Origin: Melanocharis versteri
Taxonomy: Eukaryota > Chordata > Aves > Passeriformes > Melanocharitidae
DNA length: 64,000 nucleotides
Assembly: GCA_013397845.1 (NCBI GenBank)
Contig: VZTG01000015.1
Span: 203,630-267,629, forward strand
Direction of reading: 5' to 3'
Shown one piece after another: positions 37,101 to 49,035 of this stretch (positions are counted from its first letter, which is position 1; each line of letters begins with the position of its first letter). A model generated the notes under the pieces. It ran no database searches, had not been told where the DNA came from, and saw only the letters and a program-made list of their open reading frames with translations. The position numbers were made by a program, and so were the translations under genes.

Positions 37101-40100
37101 GAAGAAATTAGGCTCATAACTCAGGGTTCTGGTGTGATTTTATATTTGTTAACTTATACCAAGCAGTGATTGTGCAATGAACGAATGAATGACAAAATGA
37201 CAAGAGGTCCAAACTTGCTCTTAGGTTATACTGTTTCTATATAAATTTCTTTGTACAGCATTTTTTCAATCTCAAGGCAATGTTAGCAAAACCTCAATCT
37301 ATTCTTTTACAGGATGGTAAAATGCCAGGCCTTCAGTTTTTGGATGGGACTGCATGAAAGCTGTGGTACAGTTCATGATGTTTGCAGTACAATAGCTAGT
37401 TTTGGCACATGTGTTTCCATAGAAACACATAGGACTTTTAGAAAATACCTATTTGTATTTCAACATGAGGTGCAGAAATTAAGGAATATCAGATCTCTGT
37501 CACAAAGTAATTGGTCCAATCAACTCCCAACAAAACAGTGACAATTTCTTCTCTGATGAAATTGCAAATATTTTCAGCCTTTTGAAAAGAACAATTTAAA
37601 AAGCAGAGCATTGTTTTGATGTATATTACGCAAAGTAGCATACTTTAGAAATGTATTTCTTAAACACATTTCAACATTTTGGAGAAAGATAAACTGTTCT
37701 TTAGAAAAGCTAATTAGAGATGGCAAAAGTAAAACTTGAAAAATTGTGAAAAAATCTATTAGTATTTGTTCAAATATACATGTTTCCAAATTATACATTT
37801 ATTTTTCATGCTGTTTTTTTTTCTAATATTTATTCTAAATATGCTGTATCTTTATATGCATGGTGAGAAATCAGGTAGAAGACGTGTTTGTAAAGAGAAT
37901 ATTTATTTGACCTTGTAAAGTACCTGGAGAAGTAGCAAGAGTGGATGTGGAAACTGAAATAAACTTTTGGAAAAGAACATGAAAAATACCTCAGGTGCAT
38001 GCTGTTTGTTAGCTGTGGGTTTAGATCTCTGCAGTCTGCTGTGAACTACCTTGCCTAGGAGTAAAACAAAAGCTTCTGTTGTTGTACCCTTACAGATTTA
38101 GGAAGTACAGTGAGTCAAAAAATGAATGCTCTTCTAACAGTCACAAAACCACAACTATTTTCTTGGTCTCATTCACCCCTAACAAATTAAAACTCTGATT
38201 TCATTGACATTATAGAGCAGCTAAGATTTCATCCAGTATCCACACTGATCTGCAAGTTTAATGGACCAGGAAGTTCAAGATCCCCTGGGTTTTCAGTCTT
38301 TGAATACAGAAGCATAAAGTGAGCACCAGACTTGCTGCTTGCTTCCCAGACAGTCTGTGACCCCAGCAGTCTTCTGGCACCCGCTCGCCCTGACCCCAGC
38401 TGTTTTCACACCTGCCACACAGAGCAGAGTGGACACCTCTCCTACATGGAGAAGCTTGGACAGCAGCACCAGCTCGTTCAGGTCTACCCAGTGAGGGGAG
38501 CTCCAAGGCATAAATCAACGGGCGCAAACCTGGTTGTGGCTGCCCTGCATCCACCCTCTCTCCCCCTTCCTCTCCACGCAAGAGGTCCCAAAAGTTATGA
38601 AAATACTGAATCCTGGTGCTTTTTGTTTCTAATCAGGGAGACAGTGGGGGGAAGGGGAGTTTTGGCAGCCAGCAGAACACTCTACCATGCTCTGACGGGA
38701 AGGACTCGTCCGGCAAGCAAGGACAATAGCTCACTTGTGCAGGGCCCCACCACATCAGTGTCACACAGGAAGCATATCCGAAGGTCACAAGGAGCAGACT
38801 ACTGCCCAACTATATTTTCACAGGAGGAGATGTAAACCTGATGGATTGAAGGAACATTACACACTGGAGCTTGCTGGGAGGCTGGTCATATACAATAACA
38901 AATTTGCAGTTAAAGAGCACAGGGGATTAATGAGCTTCCCTTATTTCAAAGAAATTCTTTCCCCTCAACCAAATTTGGGCTTTTTCTTTCTTAGTCAGTG
39001 CTAGAATACTACAACGCCTCAGTTATAATCCTAATTCAGCATCACAACTAGCATGATGAGTTTATTCTGCTGGACAATTATTAAACCAAATTAATTGGAT
39101 TTCAAAGCAGTGTATGGAAGAGGAAATACATAAAAACTTGCTGTTCCAGCAAGTACAAAATAATCTTAATTCATGTTCATTGAGTAGTTTATATATCTCT
39201 GGTCAATAATTCCACAGAAGTGAAGTCGTTTCTCCCACAAGACTCCAGTTGCAGGATCTGCCATTTTCAAATGCTCAATATTGCATTGGGTGGGTGGGTA
39301 GAACCACCTCCTCGAACTTCTGGTTTTCGTTGGACCATCTTGCAAGAGTTATGAGGAGAGAATGAAACCTTTCTCTTTATTTTCACAAGAATTTTAGAAC
39401 ATGTCTTAGGACAAGTTTTCTATTGGTAGATATAGCCAGCAGTATAGTAATATAGGTGTATAAGGACTTGCCTGATTGGACAAATTTCATTTCATGCAAC
39501 CAACAAGAAACTGTGAGCTAGAAATTCCTTCTGGAAAGAGAACTGTGAAACAAGAAACAAGTAATAAATTACATTCTCCAAAAATATAGAAAAGATGGTC
39601 ATTCAGAGGGAACAGCCTGAAATCACACAGTCATATCATAAGAGGACTGGATCAAGATCAAAACCCTGGGACCCTCCAGGAGCACAGAATTAAGGTGAGC
39701 ATGCCTAGAAAGTGAAATGCAAGCCACACTACAAAGGAAGGAAGTTATTCCTCCCCCCTTACCTCTGAAACAGCTGCTCCTGCTGTTTTGACAGGAGAAT
39801 ATATTTTTTATTAACCCTGACAAAGTGAGTAAGGCCAAGCAGAAACAGACCATTCAGGTGCCTGAGAAGGTTAGTATTGGCAGAAGCAGTAGTAAACCTC
39901 ATGAAGCACCCATGCCCCAGCAGACATCCATGCATATGGATGTGGCAATGCCTCTGCCAGACTTCTGATCCAGCACGCACAGCGTGTAGCTGCAGCACAA
40001 ACCTGTCAGACAGTCTGTAGATGACAAACAGCTGTAGCCCTCTCTTGACTGATTCATGTAGGTTCCTTGCAGAATACAAAGCTGGAAGCCTTTCATAGTG

Positions 40101-42480
40101 GCTACCAGGTGCTGCAAGGACTGGCAACTTTTGCCTTCAGCCATTCATGTAACCCGTACTTTTTAGTCTCAAAAAGGCAAAAAAAGAATAAGCTGACACA
40201 GGGGACAGCCCATGGACAAATGCGTGCCTCTACAACATGAATAGCACAGTACATGTGCAAAATAGAATAGGTCATAAACTCCATGACAATTTTTTGGGAA
40301 TACAAGTGTGAAAACTCATGCCAGCCTCCAGGAGGAGAAACAAACCCGGAATTTTCTCAGATAGCTCTGGTTCAATGTCTTCCAGTGAAGCTGTAGGCAG
40401 CAGAGATGTCCTTTTGTCCTGAAGAATAGGCCATTGCCAAGCTTCTGTTGTGCATGTAGAATCAGAGTCTGGCTATGCCTGGCTGGCAAAAGAATGTTAC
40501 ATCTTAGTTTCCTTCCCAGTATCAGATCAACCCTCCAAGGCATGAGCTGAGGCCCAATAGGGATTTTAGAAGAAGGCCTCTTTCTTCTGTAGGCTGGCTG
40601 AATAATCTCATACAGTAAGTACTTTTGCCTTTCTCCTCCTTGTTAACTTATTCCAACACACACCCAGAGAGGAGGAGAAGGAAGCCCCTCTTTTCATGCA
40701 ACATTGTTCTCCTGGAATTTCGCTATATGCAAGAGGGCTCTCACTAGCCTTAGCCAAGGAGGTACAGAAAGGTGTCCTGGCACTTCTCCTGGCACAGTCT
40801 CGCTTTCTTGAGATAGGTCATTAATACACACATGAGCCTATTTACTTCACCCAGACCCTTACACTGGATGCAGAAAGAGGTTGTCCCACGGTTACAGGGC
40901 ACCACAGAACTACCTTTACCCTGCAATAGCCATCCCACAGCTGTACGGAAATTCCAGTAGAAGACAGACTACGTCTCTGATAAGCAACAGGCTGCTAAAC
41001 TGTTTGATTTCATCATTAAATGAAACTCTGAATGTGTCTACAGTTCTTCAGGCCCTTACTCATGTCTCCTCCTACTCACCCTTGTAGAGAAATTTATTTT
41101 GTTTAGGGGTGTTTATTTTTTGATACTCTCACTTGTGAGCTAAACTTGATGCACTGTTTCAAGTGACTATCCCTTCAAGGTTCTAAATCTATATACCAGT
41201 ATGTAAAAACAAATTGCTTCATATTCTTTCATGTTTCAGACACCTAGAACTCAATCTGCCTCCCTTTCTGTTCTTTTTTGTTTCCTTCCCACAGGTCTAT
41301 AATCAGTACAGGAGATTTTTGGTAACAAATATTAGAGAAATAGAGGAAGGTAGATAGTGGGAAACACAACCATCTGGCTTACAACAGTCCTCTAAAAACC
41401 TACTGAAAAATACCCAAATCTCTGTATTCTTGGTTCTTTATTCTCTGTATTTCTTTTATACACAATCAGTAATATTCCCTTATGGAATGAGGCTTGACCT
41501 CCAGTTTTGAATTTATATCAAGTCTCAGTGGTATGCATGAATTATCAAGAGTATAGACCAATCCAAAAAGTAAATCATGATTATCTCAGCAAAAACACCT
41601 CCATCAAGGACGAGAGAAGAGGGGAGGAAAGGATGGGTCATGGAACAAAGGAGAAAGTTAGGTTCAACTTGGAAAGCAAGTGCCATGTCCAGTATTAACT
41701 ACCATGAGAAATAATTTCACTATTAACAGGTGTTGTCTTAAACTAGACATGAGAAAGTCAAACACATTAAGCCCTGAACAATGATTTCTTAGAGTATATA
41801 AATTTCTTAAAGCATTCTTAATATCCTACATGCCCTACAATGTCATTGTTTTCTTTTTCTTTTTTTTTTGACTCTTTATACTTGAGGTATTATTTGTTTG
41901 CATATTTGAACCTGTGGTACTTGTGTAGAGCTGCCTGAAAAGCCTCCTTTCCAGATGTATTTAGATGGAAAGAAATAAAATTACTCTGCACAAAGAGACA
42001 ACCATATTTGTTTAGTGAAGAAATTTAATGGGAAGCAAAAGCAAGCGCCAATACGTCAGAAGAACTGTAGGTTTGATTAACTCCATGTAGTTTTACATCG
42101 GGTAGAATGCCACTGAGCGAGAACCTGTTCAAAAGCCTTCACTTAAACTTATTTCACTTTATTTGAAGAAAATAAAGGGAAGACCTATGTCCATTATGTT
42201 TTCAAGACATTATTTTTCCATGCATTTTTTGTGTAGGAATTCAGAGAGGAAGAAAATTTCATGGAAGCGTACTGGTTTGACATAATGGACTTTCTGGGAG
42301 GTTTTTCATTACTGGGGTGAAAACTGATCTTTTCTAAACATCTGGTGACCTTTAGCAGTATACTTGAAAATTTTTAGATATAAATTAAAGAAAACTCGAA
42401 GAGCAAAGATATCAAGTCCTCAGGAAAAGAATGCAACATTTGGAAGAATGAAATTCTAGTATTTAAATTTATTAATTATT
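34191..42480. other. long non-coding stretch, no gene recognised
   Basis: About 8.3 kb without recognised transposon or gene. It has a perfect 7-bp-arm hairpin TTCCTTA-ACC-TAAGGAA at 34697-34713, an AAAG run near 36059-36075 and a T run near 36399-36411. The GC-richer part at 38290-38840 carries overlapping frames on both strands, the longest 167 codons at 38332-38835 +, with no recognisable domain. I treat these as chance frames. Confidence 0.5.
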
Positions 42481-42636
42481 AATGTGACTGTGTCACATCA
42501 CGAAAATAATCTTTGGTTATTCTGTAACTATACTGCATTTCTTAAACTTCCTCTAAAGCAGCTACAAGTGCCAAGGACAGGATATGAGATGGGATGGCCC
42601 ACTGGTCTGAATAATTTCTTTGAACCAATGCCAATC

Positions 42637-42970
42637 TCATGGTTTAATCCCGGACAGCAATTACCACACAGCCACTCGATCACTAGCCTCCCATTGGGAT
42701 GGGGGAGAGAATCAAAAGGGTAGAAGTAAGAAAACTTGTGGTTTAAAGTAAGTACACCTTAAAAAACAACAACAAGAGAAAGGAAAACAACAAAAAGACA
42801 AGAGAAATAAAATCCATGAAAAACAAGTTATGCAAATGAAGGGAAAAAAACCAAAAAGCTTTACATATGCATTTTACAAAATCCACCTTGTTTGTCAGCA
42901 CTAGGGGCTCTACTAGTCAGGCTGCCCCTGCCCAATCAAAACTTTTATATACTGTATAAGGGGATAATAT
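42637..42970 (-). mobile_element. ERV LTR, 3' side of the provirus remnant
   Basis: Read on the - strand, the end at 42637-42745 shows GAAAACTTG-type, CCCATCCCAATGGGAGGC, GAGTGGCTGTGTGGTAATTG and GGGATTAAACCATGAGA blocks. These align with the 3' end of the + strand LTR at 48466-49035 (GAGTGGCTGTG-like, GGTTAAACCATGACA). A TATATAAA-like site at about 42945-42955 may be the promoter region of the same LTR. The terminal TGTCATGG signature is mutated (TCTCATGG on +). The inner boundary is uncertain, and A-rich drift fills 42755-42860. Confidence 0.65.
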
Positions 42971-43019
42971 TCCTGCACTGAACATAGAAAATAAGCTGGG
43001 GAAAACAGTTTGCATTATT

Positions 43020-43560
43020 CTTGCCTCAGGCAAAGTCAGACCCATCTGTGGTACTGCTTTTGCTCAAGGACCTGAGTGACTGGGGTTTCCTATTGCTATG
43101 CAGTCAGCGTGACTCACTCCACGTAGCATCAGTAGCACCAGCTGCATGATGTGTAGAGAAGACCCTTCCTTTGGCCGTCCAGCTCAGCACTGGCACTTGG
43201 GGTGCCAGGAGAAGCTGTGCTTCAGTGCCCATCACTTCCAGAGCAGCTTGAAACCCTTCGTAAGCTTCCAGTATCACCTTTTCAGCTGGACTATAACGGG
43301 CCTCAGATCCTCTGTATGCCCAGCTCCAAAGCCCTAAGGGTCGACCTTGAGTTTCCCTTGCTACTTTCTGTCAGAGGCTCCAGGAAAGACCATCCTCCCC
43401 AGCTGCAGTGTAGTACACGTTGTTTACAACTTATGAATAATGAATTATTACCCACTGAGTTTATTAAAATTTTTGCTGTTGCTCAGAGCCCCCAATGCGA
43501 AAACTGATTTTCTCCACAGTTCCTTGAGGAAGAGGGCCAACAATCAGATTGTAATTTGGG
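43020..43560 (-). pseudogene. ERV pol remnant: RNase H / connection region
   Basis: On the - strand, translation in changing frames gives retroviral pol-like pieces such as GRPLGLWSWAYRGSEA, YSPAEKVILEAYEGFQAA and GTEAQLLLAPQVPVLSW, which fit the region after the polymerase domain (connection and RNase H). Stops and frameshifts separate them, so no protein can be made. The pol similarity fades near 43020-43070 and LTR-like sequence follows, so integrase and any envelope gene are absent here. The remnant directly follows the reverse transcriptase remnant in the expected order. Confidence 0.65.
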
Positions 43561-44110
43561 ATGTGCACTCTCCAAAACCCTGCAACACCAAAGAAAACTT
43601 GTTTCCTTTTTGCTAGTTGGTGGAATCACTGCTATTATCTATTTAATCCCATCCAAAGGGACATGACTTCCATCTTGCCATCTTATTCTGAAAAACTGGA
43701 CCTCCTGTGTAGGTCCCTCGATGTCACTTTTGTTTAGAGCAAAGCCAGACCATTTTCTTCCTATTTTTCTTTTCAAAAACCTCTCCTGCTGTGTTGCTCC
43801 ACACAATGATGTCGTCAATATATTCCAGGTGTTCTGGAGCTTCACCCTGCTCCAGTGCAGTCTGGATCAGTCCATGCCAGATGGTGGAGCTGTGTTTGCA
43901 CCCCTGGCGCAGTCAGTTCCAGGTCTACTGGACATCCCTCCAAGTGAAAACAAACTGTGGCTTGCCCTCTGATGCAAGAAGGGTTGAGAAAAACACATCA
44001 GCAATGCCAGTGGTGGCACCACTTGGCTGCCTTTGACTCGAGTTTATATTGAAGCTCCAGAATGTTGGGTGTGGCAGTGCCTAGAGGTGGTGTTCACGCA
44101 GGCCGTGGTA
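43561..44110 (-). pseudogene. ERV pol remnant: reverse transcriptase
   Basis: The - strand encodes the reverse transcriptase active-site motif YIDD at 43811-43822, within EYIDDIIVW. It is preceded by GKPQFVFTW and GLIQTALEQGEAPEH-like palm sequence. Downstream, QFFRIRWQDG is read in a different frame, so a frameshift lies between about 43740 and 43790; a stop codon interrupts the upstream part. The motif and its surroundings identify a retroviral-type polymerase of an old bird ERV; the class (ERV-L-like or otherwise) is inference. The remnant is non-functional. Confidence 0.8.
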
Positions 44111-44559
44111 ATCTACTCTTAGTCTCCATTCTCTGTTAAACTTTCACACTTGCCATATGGGACTGTTAAGGGGTAAGCAGGTCCTGCTGATCACCTTGGC
44201 TCTCCAGTCAGCAAACCACCTTATGGGTAGCAATTACAGAGTCTCAGTTGGAGCCTTATTACCTCGCATGCACCAGTGTGGTAGTGATTGGCACCTGCTC
44301 TTCTTCAGCCTTCAGCAACCCCACAACAGAAGGGTTGCCTGAGAGACCAGGCAAGGTAGACAGATGCTTAATTTCCTCTGCCTCCAAGGCGATGACACCA
44401 AAGGCCAACTTACCATTTTCGATCCTTGAAATACCCTCTCCTAGGACAGTCTATGCCAAGGATGCCTCTGGGTCAGTGACAATGGGGTGCTTTTGCCACT
44501 CATTCCCAACCAGGCTGACTCCAGACTCCCGTAAAGTCAGCCGTTTGGATCCCCCTGTC

Positions 44560-44790
44560 ACTTCAGAAATACAGCTGAATTCTGTCCCTATTTAGCCTGG
44601 ATGGCATTAGGGTACATTGTGCACCAGTGTCTACCAAACCCTTGTATTCCTGTGGGGCTGCTGTGCCAGGCCATCAAATCCACACAGTCCAGTAAACCTG
44701 GCTGTCCCTTTGCTCCACCTGGCTGAAGGCAAGGCCCCTCTAAATCCTGGTCACCGTATTCATTATTCGCTTCTTGTAAATACAAATCAG
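44560..44790 (-). pseudogene. ERV protease remnant
   Basis: The - strand frame at 44602-44640 reads GLVDTGAQCTLMP, carrying the aspartic protease catalytic DTG triplet typical of retroviral proteases. The upstream open stretch (to about 44785) is in another frame, and a stop follows soon downstream, so the domain is broken. Its place about 0.8 kb before the reverse transcriptase motif on the same strand matches the pro-pol order of a provirus. Confidence 0.75.
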
Positions 44791-45560
44791 AAGTCTCCCT
44801 TTATTGAGACCAGAAATAAGACCAGCCCTTCCCATCTGTTTGGGAACTGCACACTGGAAACCAGAGCAGCAATTTTCCTTTAACACTGTTTTGTGATTGG
44901 TTTTCCCTGCCGGTCATGTACACACGCCTCTAGGGTCAAGGTAGATTTTCCATCCCCCTTCATCATGTCTTCTCCATGGTGATGCAGGCAAAACTATAGT
45001 GTGGCCCATGGCGTGTACCCACTGCATCCTCTCTCCTGAGCAGAGGAATGCTCACTCCTAATTCATAAGATACTGATCCCTACACATGGAGACTACATCC
45101 TCTTCAAACTGTGGGAACCCCTGGGACAGTTTCTCCACAGGCAACATGCAGGCCTGGAGGGAGGACGAGAGACCTTCTTTGTGCTGACAGGGTTGTCCAG
45201 CCAATTCAATCCACCTTTTGTCCCTCAGTGTCTTTCCAAGTCATTACTGCCAATCAGTTTGCACAGGACAATGCTCCACTCCATTCAAAGGTACCCCACA
45301 CAGGCCGTGTACAGGACTTCATATGGATAATTGTTCATTGTCCAGGTCATCATAAATCACCTCCAGCATAGCTAATTCCCTCAGGTACTAACTACCTCTC
45401 TCTATGGCAGTCCACTTGCCTGGGCAACATATAATATCTTCCTTGATGGAAGACACCACTGCTTATTTACAGGGACATGGCATCAGAGGAAGAAGCACTA
45501 AATATCCAGCGACCCATTTTTTGATGATCTCCGCAGGCTCAGCTGAATTACACATGCTTT
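44791..45560 (-). pseudogene. probable upstream (gag-like) ERV remnant
   Basis: On the - strand, upstream of the protease motif, several open pieces follow one another in different frames (for example CNSAEPAEIIKKWV near 45520-45550). They have the patchy look of a decayed gag or gag-pro region. I see no zinc-knuckle or major homology region that would prove gag. No 5' LTR or primer-binding site is recognised above 45560, so the provirus seems truncated at its 5' end. The identity rests mostly on position. Confidence 0.4.
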
Positions 45561-47040
45561 GTAGGTGTGCACTGCTTGAGACATAGGGGAATGGAGTATT
45601 TTAGTGCTTTGTGGTTAAATATTTGGTAATGCATGCAGACCATGGTTAATATTTAAAGTCTAAACCAAACCACTAAAGCAATTCACTGCTCATCAGACTG
45701 CTGAATTCAAGGTCAAATTACCTGAATATGCTTAACTTAGAAGGTATGAAGAGAAGAGGGACAGCAACTGCAACCTAGCTGGGAATAATGTGGTTCAGAA
45801 ATACAGTACTGGTGAAGCCCAACAACATTTTCAAACCCAAATTTTACTGCCTGGGGACATCTGTATCCCTTGAAAAAAAGAAAAAAAAAAGACTAGAAAA
45901 AAAGAAAAAACAGAGAGATAGAGATTTCCTCATAGAACAGTGGAGACTTCCATTTTATCAAAGCTGTGATTTTTTATTGAGACACAGATGTTTCAAGCAT
46001 CATAATCCTTGGTAACTAAGCACATACCTAAGCACTTTTCTGGTTCAGAGACTGAATGAGATTTGAGACTTTCGTTCAGCTCTTTTCTTGTGTAGCATTA
46101 CACATCAATACTAATGGTATGCATTAGTCTGATATGAATCAAGAGATTATTTGGTTTTTGAAGAATCATCTATCGGAAGAGAAAATCCTGTCACAACCTG
46201 TTTATATTACTTAATAGTTAAAAGCCATCTATGTGGACTGTCTGGTTTAATAAATACTGGAATTAGCTCAAAATGGAAAACATATTCACAAGAACGAAGC
46301 AGATTCTTTTCTCCTACTCGAGTTAATTGCAATTTTTAGAAAGTATCCAAAAAATGGACACAGACCAAAGTAGAGGAGTGTACATTTTTGGAGGGAAGAC
46401 CCTGAGCTGGTATCCTGAGACCAAGAGCAGCCAGATGCCATGCAATCCTCTGTGAATCTGGGCATTCATCTTATCACAGCTTGCTCAGGGTAAACCTCTT
46501 GAGGGATAAATAGGCCTAAAACCAGAGAACCTCTGCCTGTTCCCACATTTCCTTATGGGGAAAAAAAAAAGAAAGTATAAAAGCAAGGAAAATGTTTACT
46601 AATAGGCCTGTAACTGAAATGAGCAGTTCCTCATCTCTCATCTACGCTTGTAAAAATAAGTAATAGTGAGGTACATTTTGCTGTCTTTTCTAGAACAAGG
46701 CATCATTTTACATATCACAAAATTAGTCCTCTGACTACTTAGTAATAAATCTGACTTTAAATTAGAGCTTCTTAACTATATTACATTACCTTTGGCATTG
46801 AAACTGGCCATCTATGAGTAACACACCTTTCTTTCTGAGCAGATGATTTGGGATACAATGACTAAGTGGCTCCTGATGACTTCTTGGAAGAGGAGTTAGT
46901 GGAAAGCATGTTTATTTATAGGTTATTAGCACATGAATTCTCAGAGAAGAGGAAGTATAGTGCTGAAGTGGTCTGCCCTTATAAGGATGGTGTTGCTCTC
47001 TCTGATGTTCAAAGGCTGCGTATCTCACCCAGCCTTTGTA
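45561..47040. other. non-coding stretch beside the ERV
   Basis: No gene or repeat is recognised. An A-rich patch with AAAG units lies at 45869-45912. The + strand frame that begins at 46866 only becomes long because it runs into the purine repeat. Confidence 0.5.
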
Positions 47041-47051
47041 GAGACCAGCTT

Positions 47052-47261
47052 TTAAATAAAGAAAATAAGAAGAAAAAGAAGAAGAAAAAGAAAAAGAAAA
47101 AGAAAAAGAAAAAGAAAAAGAAAAAGAAAAAGAAAAAGAAAAAGAAAAAGAAAAAGAAAAAGAAAAAGAAAAAGAAAAAGAAAAAGAAAAAGAAAAAGAA
47201 AAAGAAAAAGAAAAAGAAAAAGAAAAAGAAAAAGAAAAAGAAAAAGAAAAAGAAAAAAAGA
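47052..47261 (+). repeat. (AAAAAG)n purine repeat after an AATAAA signal
   Basis: Positions 47067-47261 contain only A and G. From 47085 to 47252 there are 28 perfect AAAAAG units. Immediately upstream, CTTTTAAATAAAG at about 47049-47061 includes the polyadenylation hexamer AATAAA, so the array may have grown from the poly-A tail of a retrotransposed transcript. The array gives artefact frames of Lys on + and Phe/Leu/Ser on -. No target duplication or parent gene was identified by eye. Confidence 0.95.
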
Positions 47262-48465
47262 CAAGATGTCGTGTTGTGAAGAGCCAGATGCAACTCATTC
47301 TACCTGTAGTGACAGTACCCACTGTCCCCACGATAAAGGTAAACAGAGCAGGCAACTCTTAATATACTTTCTTCCTTCTCTGTGCCTTCCTGACTTCCTA
47401 AAACACACAGCAGTGCTGAGTTCATGGCCATGCAGTGATGCAAGTGTTTGCATGGGGCCACCAAGAGAGATGTAGGCAAACAGCAGGGCATTGAGATCTA
47501 GTTTCCAGCATTCCTGGAAATATACACTGGCTGCATTGTGTGTTGCCTAGTGGAGCCCACCCAGCCTTGTCCAGACTCCTCTGTTTTCCAAGAAGTTGCA
47601 TTTAGATATTAAATTGTTTATACACCTTCTTTGACTGACTCCACTTGGCATGCAGAGACCGAAATATCACTCCTGACTGTTTCAAAGGCAAATGGATAGG
47701 ACTTTTTGCTATTATTTCACATACTAACTCCATTTTGCTGTTCTGCCAATATCTCATTTACTTGCAAGGTTGTAGGTTCAGGTGGTGTCATCAAAAACAT
47801 ACACAATGCATTCAAGATGAGGTTAATGGTATGACATCTTTCAAATGGTGGGAAATAGAAAATTGGAAACATCTTTGGTTTCAGTAGGGAAACAACTGAT
47901 TACAACTCTGAAGTTGTTAAGTTAACCTTTAAAAATACCATTTAATTATACTTTTTTTAAACTGCTGACTTGAAATAAGTGACTAGAACTTCTTCCTTCC
48001 AATTGTTTAGGTGATTTAAAAAATATTCGTGTCTGCAGACAAAGGGTATGGATGGTACTTCTCTAACTATTTCACTAGGGAAGAAGTTTTGGAACTCTTA
48101 CCTTGCCATTTAGGAACCTGTCCCCTTTATTTAAAGACCAGATTTGAACAATGAAATCAGGTGTTATAAAAAAAAATTTAAATTGAGGCCTGAATTTTCT
48201 TGTGAGCTTTGATGTCTGGTAGGCTACCTGTAAGGCACTTGATGAAAGACAATTCTACTTATGTTTAAGATCTGATGCAACTTTCTCCTTCCCTGCCTTC
48301 TTAATTAGTTGTTGTTGTAGAAATATATTTAATTGGAAGTGGTGCTACAGAGACGGTGCCTCTGATATGGCAATGCAGTCAGTGTAAAGGGAGATGAGGC
48401 AGAGCCAGAACAGAGACTGCAGTTGTATCACTTCAGCAATAGCTTTCACTTCAGGAATGAAGTCC
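47262..48465. other. unique non-coding DNA
   Basis: No gene or repeat is recognised between the purine array and the LTR start. Confidence 0.5.
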
Positions 48466-49035
48466 TGTTTTTGGCTGTGATAGAGTTAATTTTCTTCACA
48501 GTAGCTGGTATGGGACTATGTTTTGGATTTGTGCTGAAAACAGTGTTGATAATACAGAGATGTTTTTGTTATCGTTGAGCAGTGCTTACACAGACCCAAG
48601 GCCTTTTCTGCCTCTTTTATCATCCTCCCAGCAAGTAGGCTGGGGGTGCACAAGAAGTTGGCAGGCAACCAGCTGGGATTGCTGACCCCAACAGACCCAA
48701 GGAATATCCCATACTCTGTGGTATCAGCATATAAAGCCAGGGGCAGAAGAAGGACTGCGAGGATGTTTGGAGTGATGGTGTTTGTCTGCCCAAGTCATTG
48801 TATACGTGATGAAGTCCTGCTCTCCTGGAGATGGCCAAACACTTATCTACGCATGGGAATCAGTGAATTAATTCTTTGATTTGCTTTGCTTGTGTGCACA
48901 GCTTCTGCTTTCCCTATCAAACTTTTATCTCAACCCAAAAGTTTTCTCACTTTTTTGATACCACCATCCTACTGGTGCTGGAGTGAGCAAGTGGCTGTGA
49001 GGTACTTAGTTCCTGGCTGAGGTTAAACCATGACA
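48466..49035 (+). mobile_element. near-complete avian ERV LTR (probable solo LTR)
   Basis: The element starts TGTTTTTGGCTGTGATAGAG and ends GGTTAAACCATGACA, giving the canonical TG...CA ends over 570 bp. Internal blocks (TTAATTTTCTTCACAGTAGC, GGACTATGTTTTGGATTTGT, CTGAAAACAGTGTTGATAAT) match an LTR family I recognise as abundant in birds. A TATAAA box lies at 48730-48735. The flanking pentamers AGTCC (48461-48465) and TCCCC (49036-49040) do not match, so the target duplication is decayed or the LTR arose by unequal recombination. No primer-binding site or gag follows, which favours a solo LTR. Confidence 0.85.
48730..48735 (+). promoter_or_regulatory. TATA box in LTR
   Basis: TATAAA lies in CAGCATATAAAGCC, about 265 bp into the LTR, where a U3 promoter would be expected. 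Promoter activity today is inference. Confidence 0.5.

Noticed and set aside
38332..38835. 167-codon + strand frame
   Set aside because: It overlaps open frames on the other strand, has low-complexity Pro/Leu stretches and no domain; GC-rich composition explains its length.
46866..47355. Open frames of 137-147 codons on both strands
   Set aside because: They are open only because they cross the AAAAAG array, giving poly-Lys or poly-Phe/Ser products.
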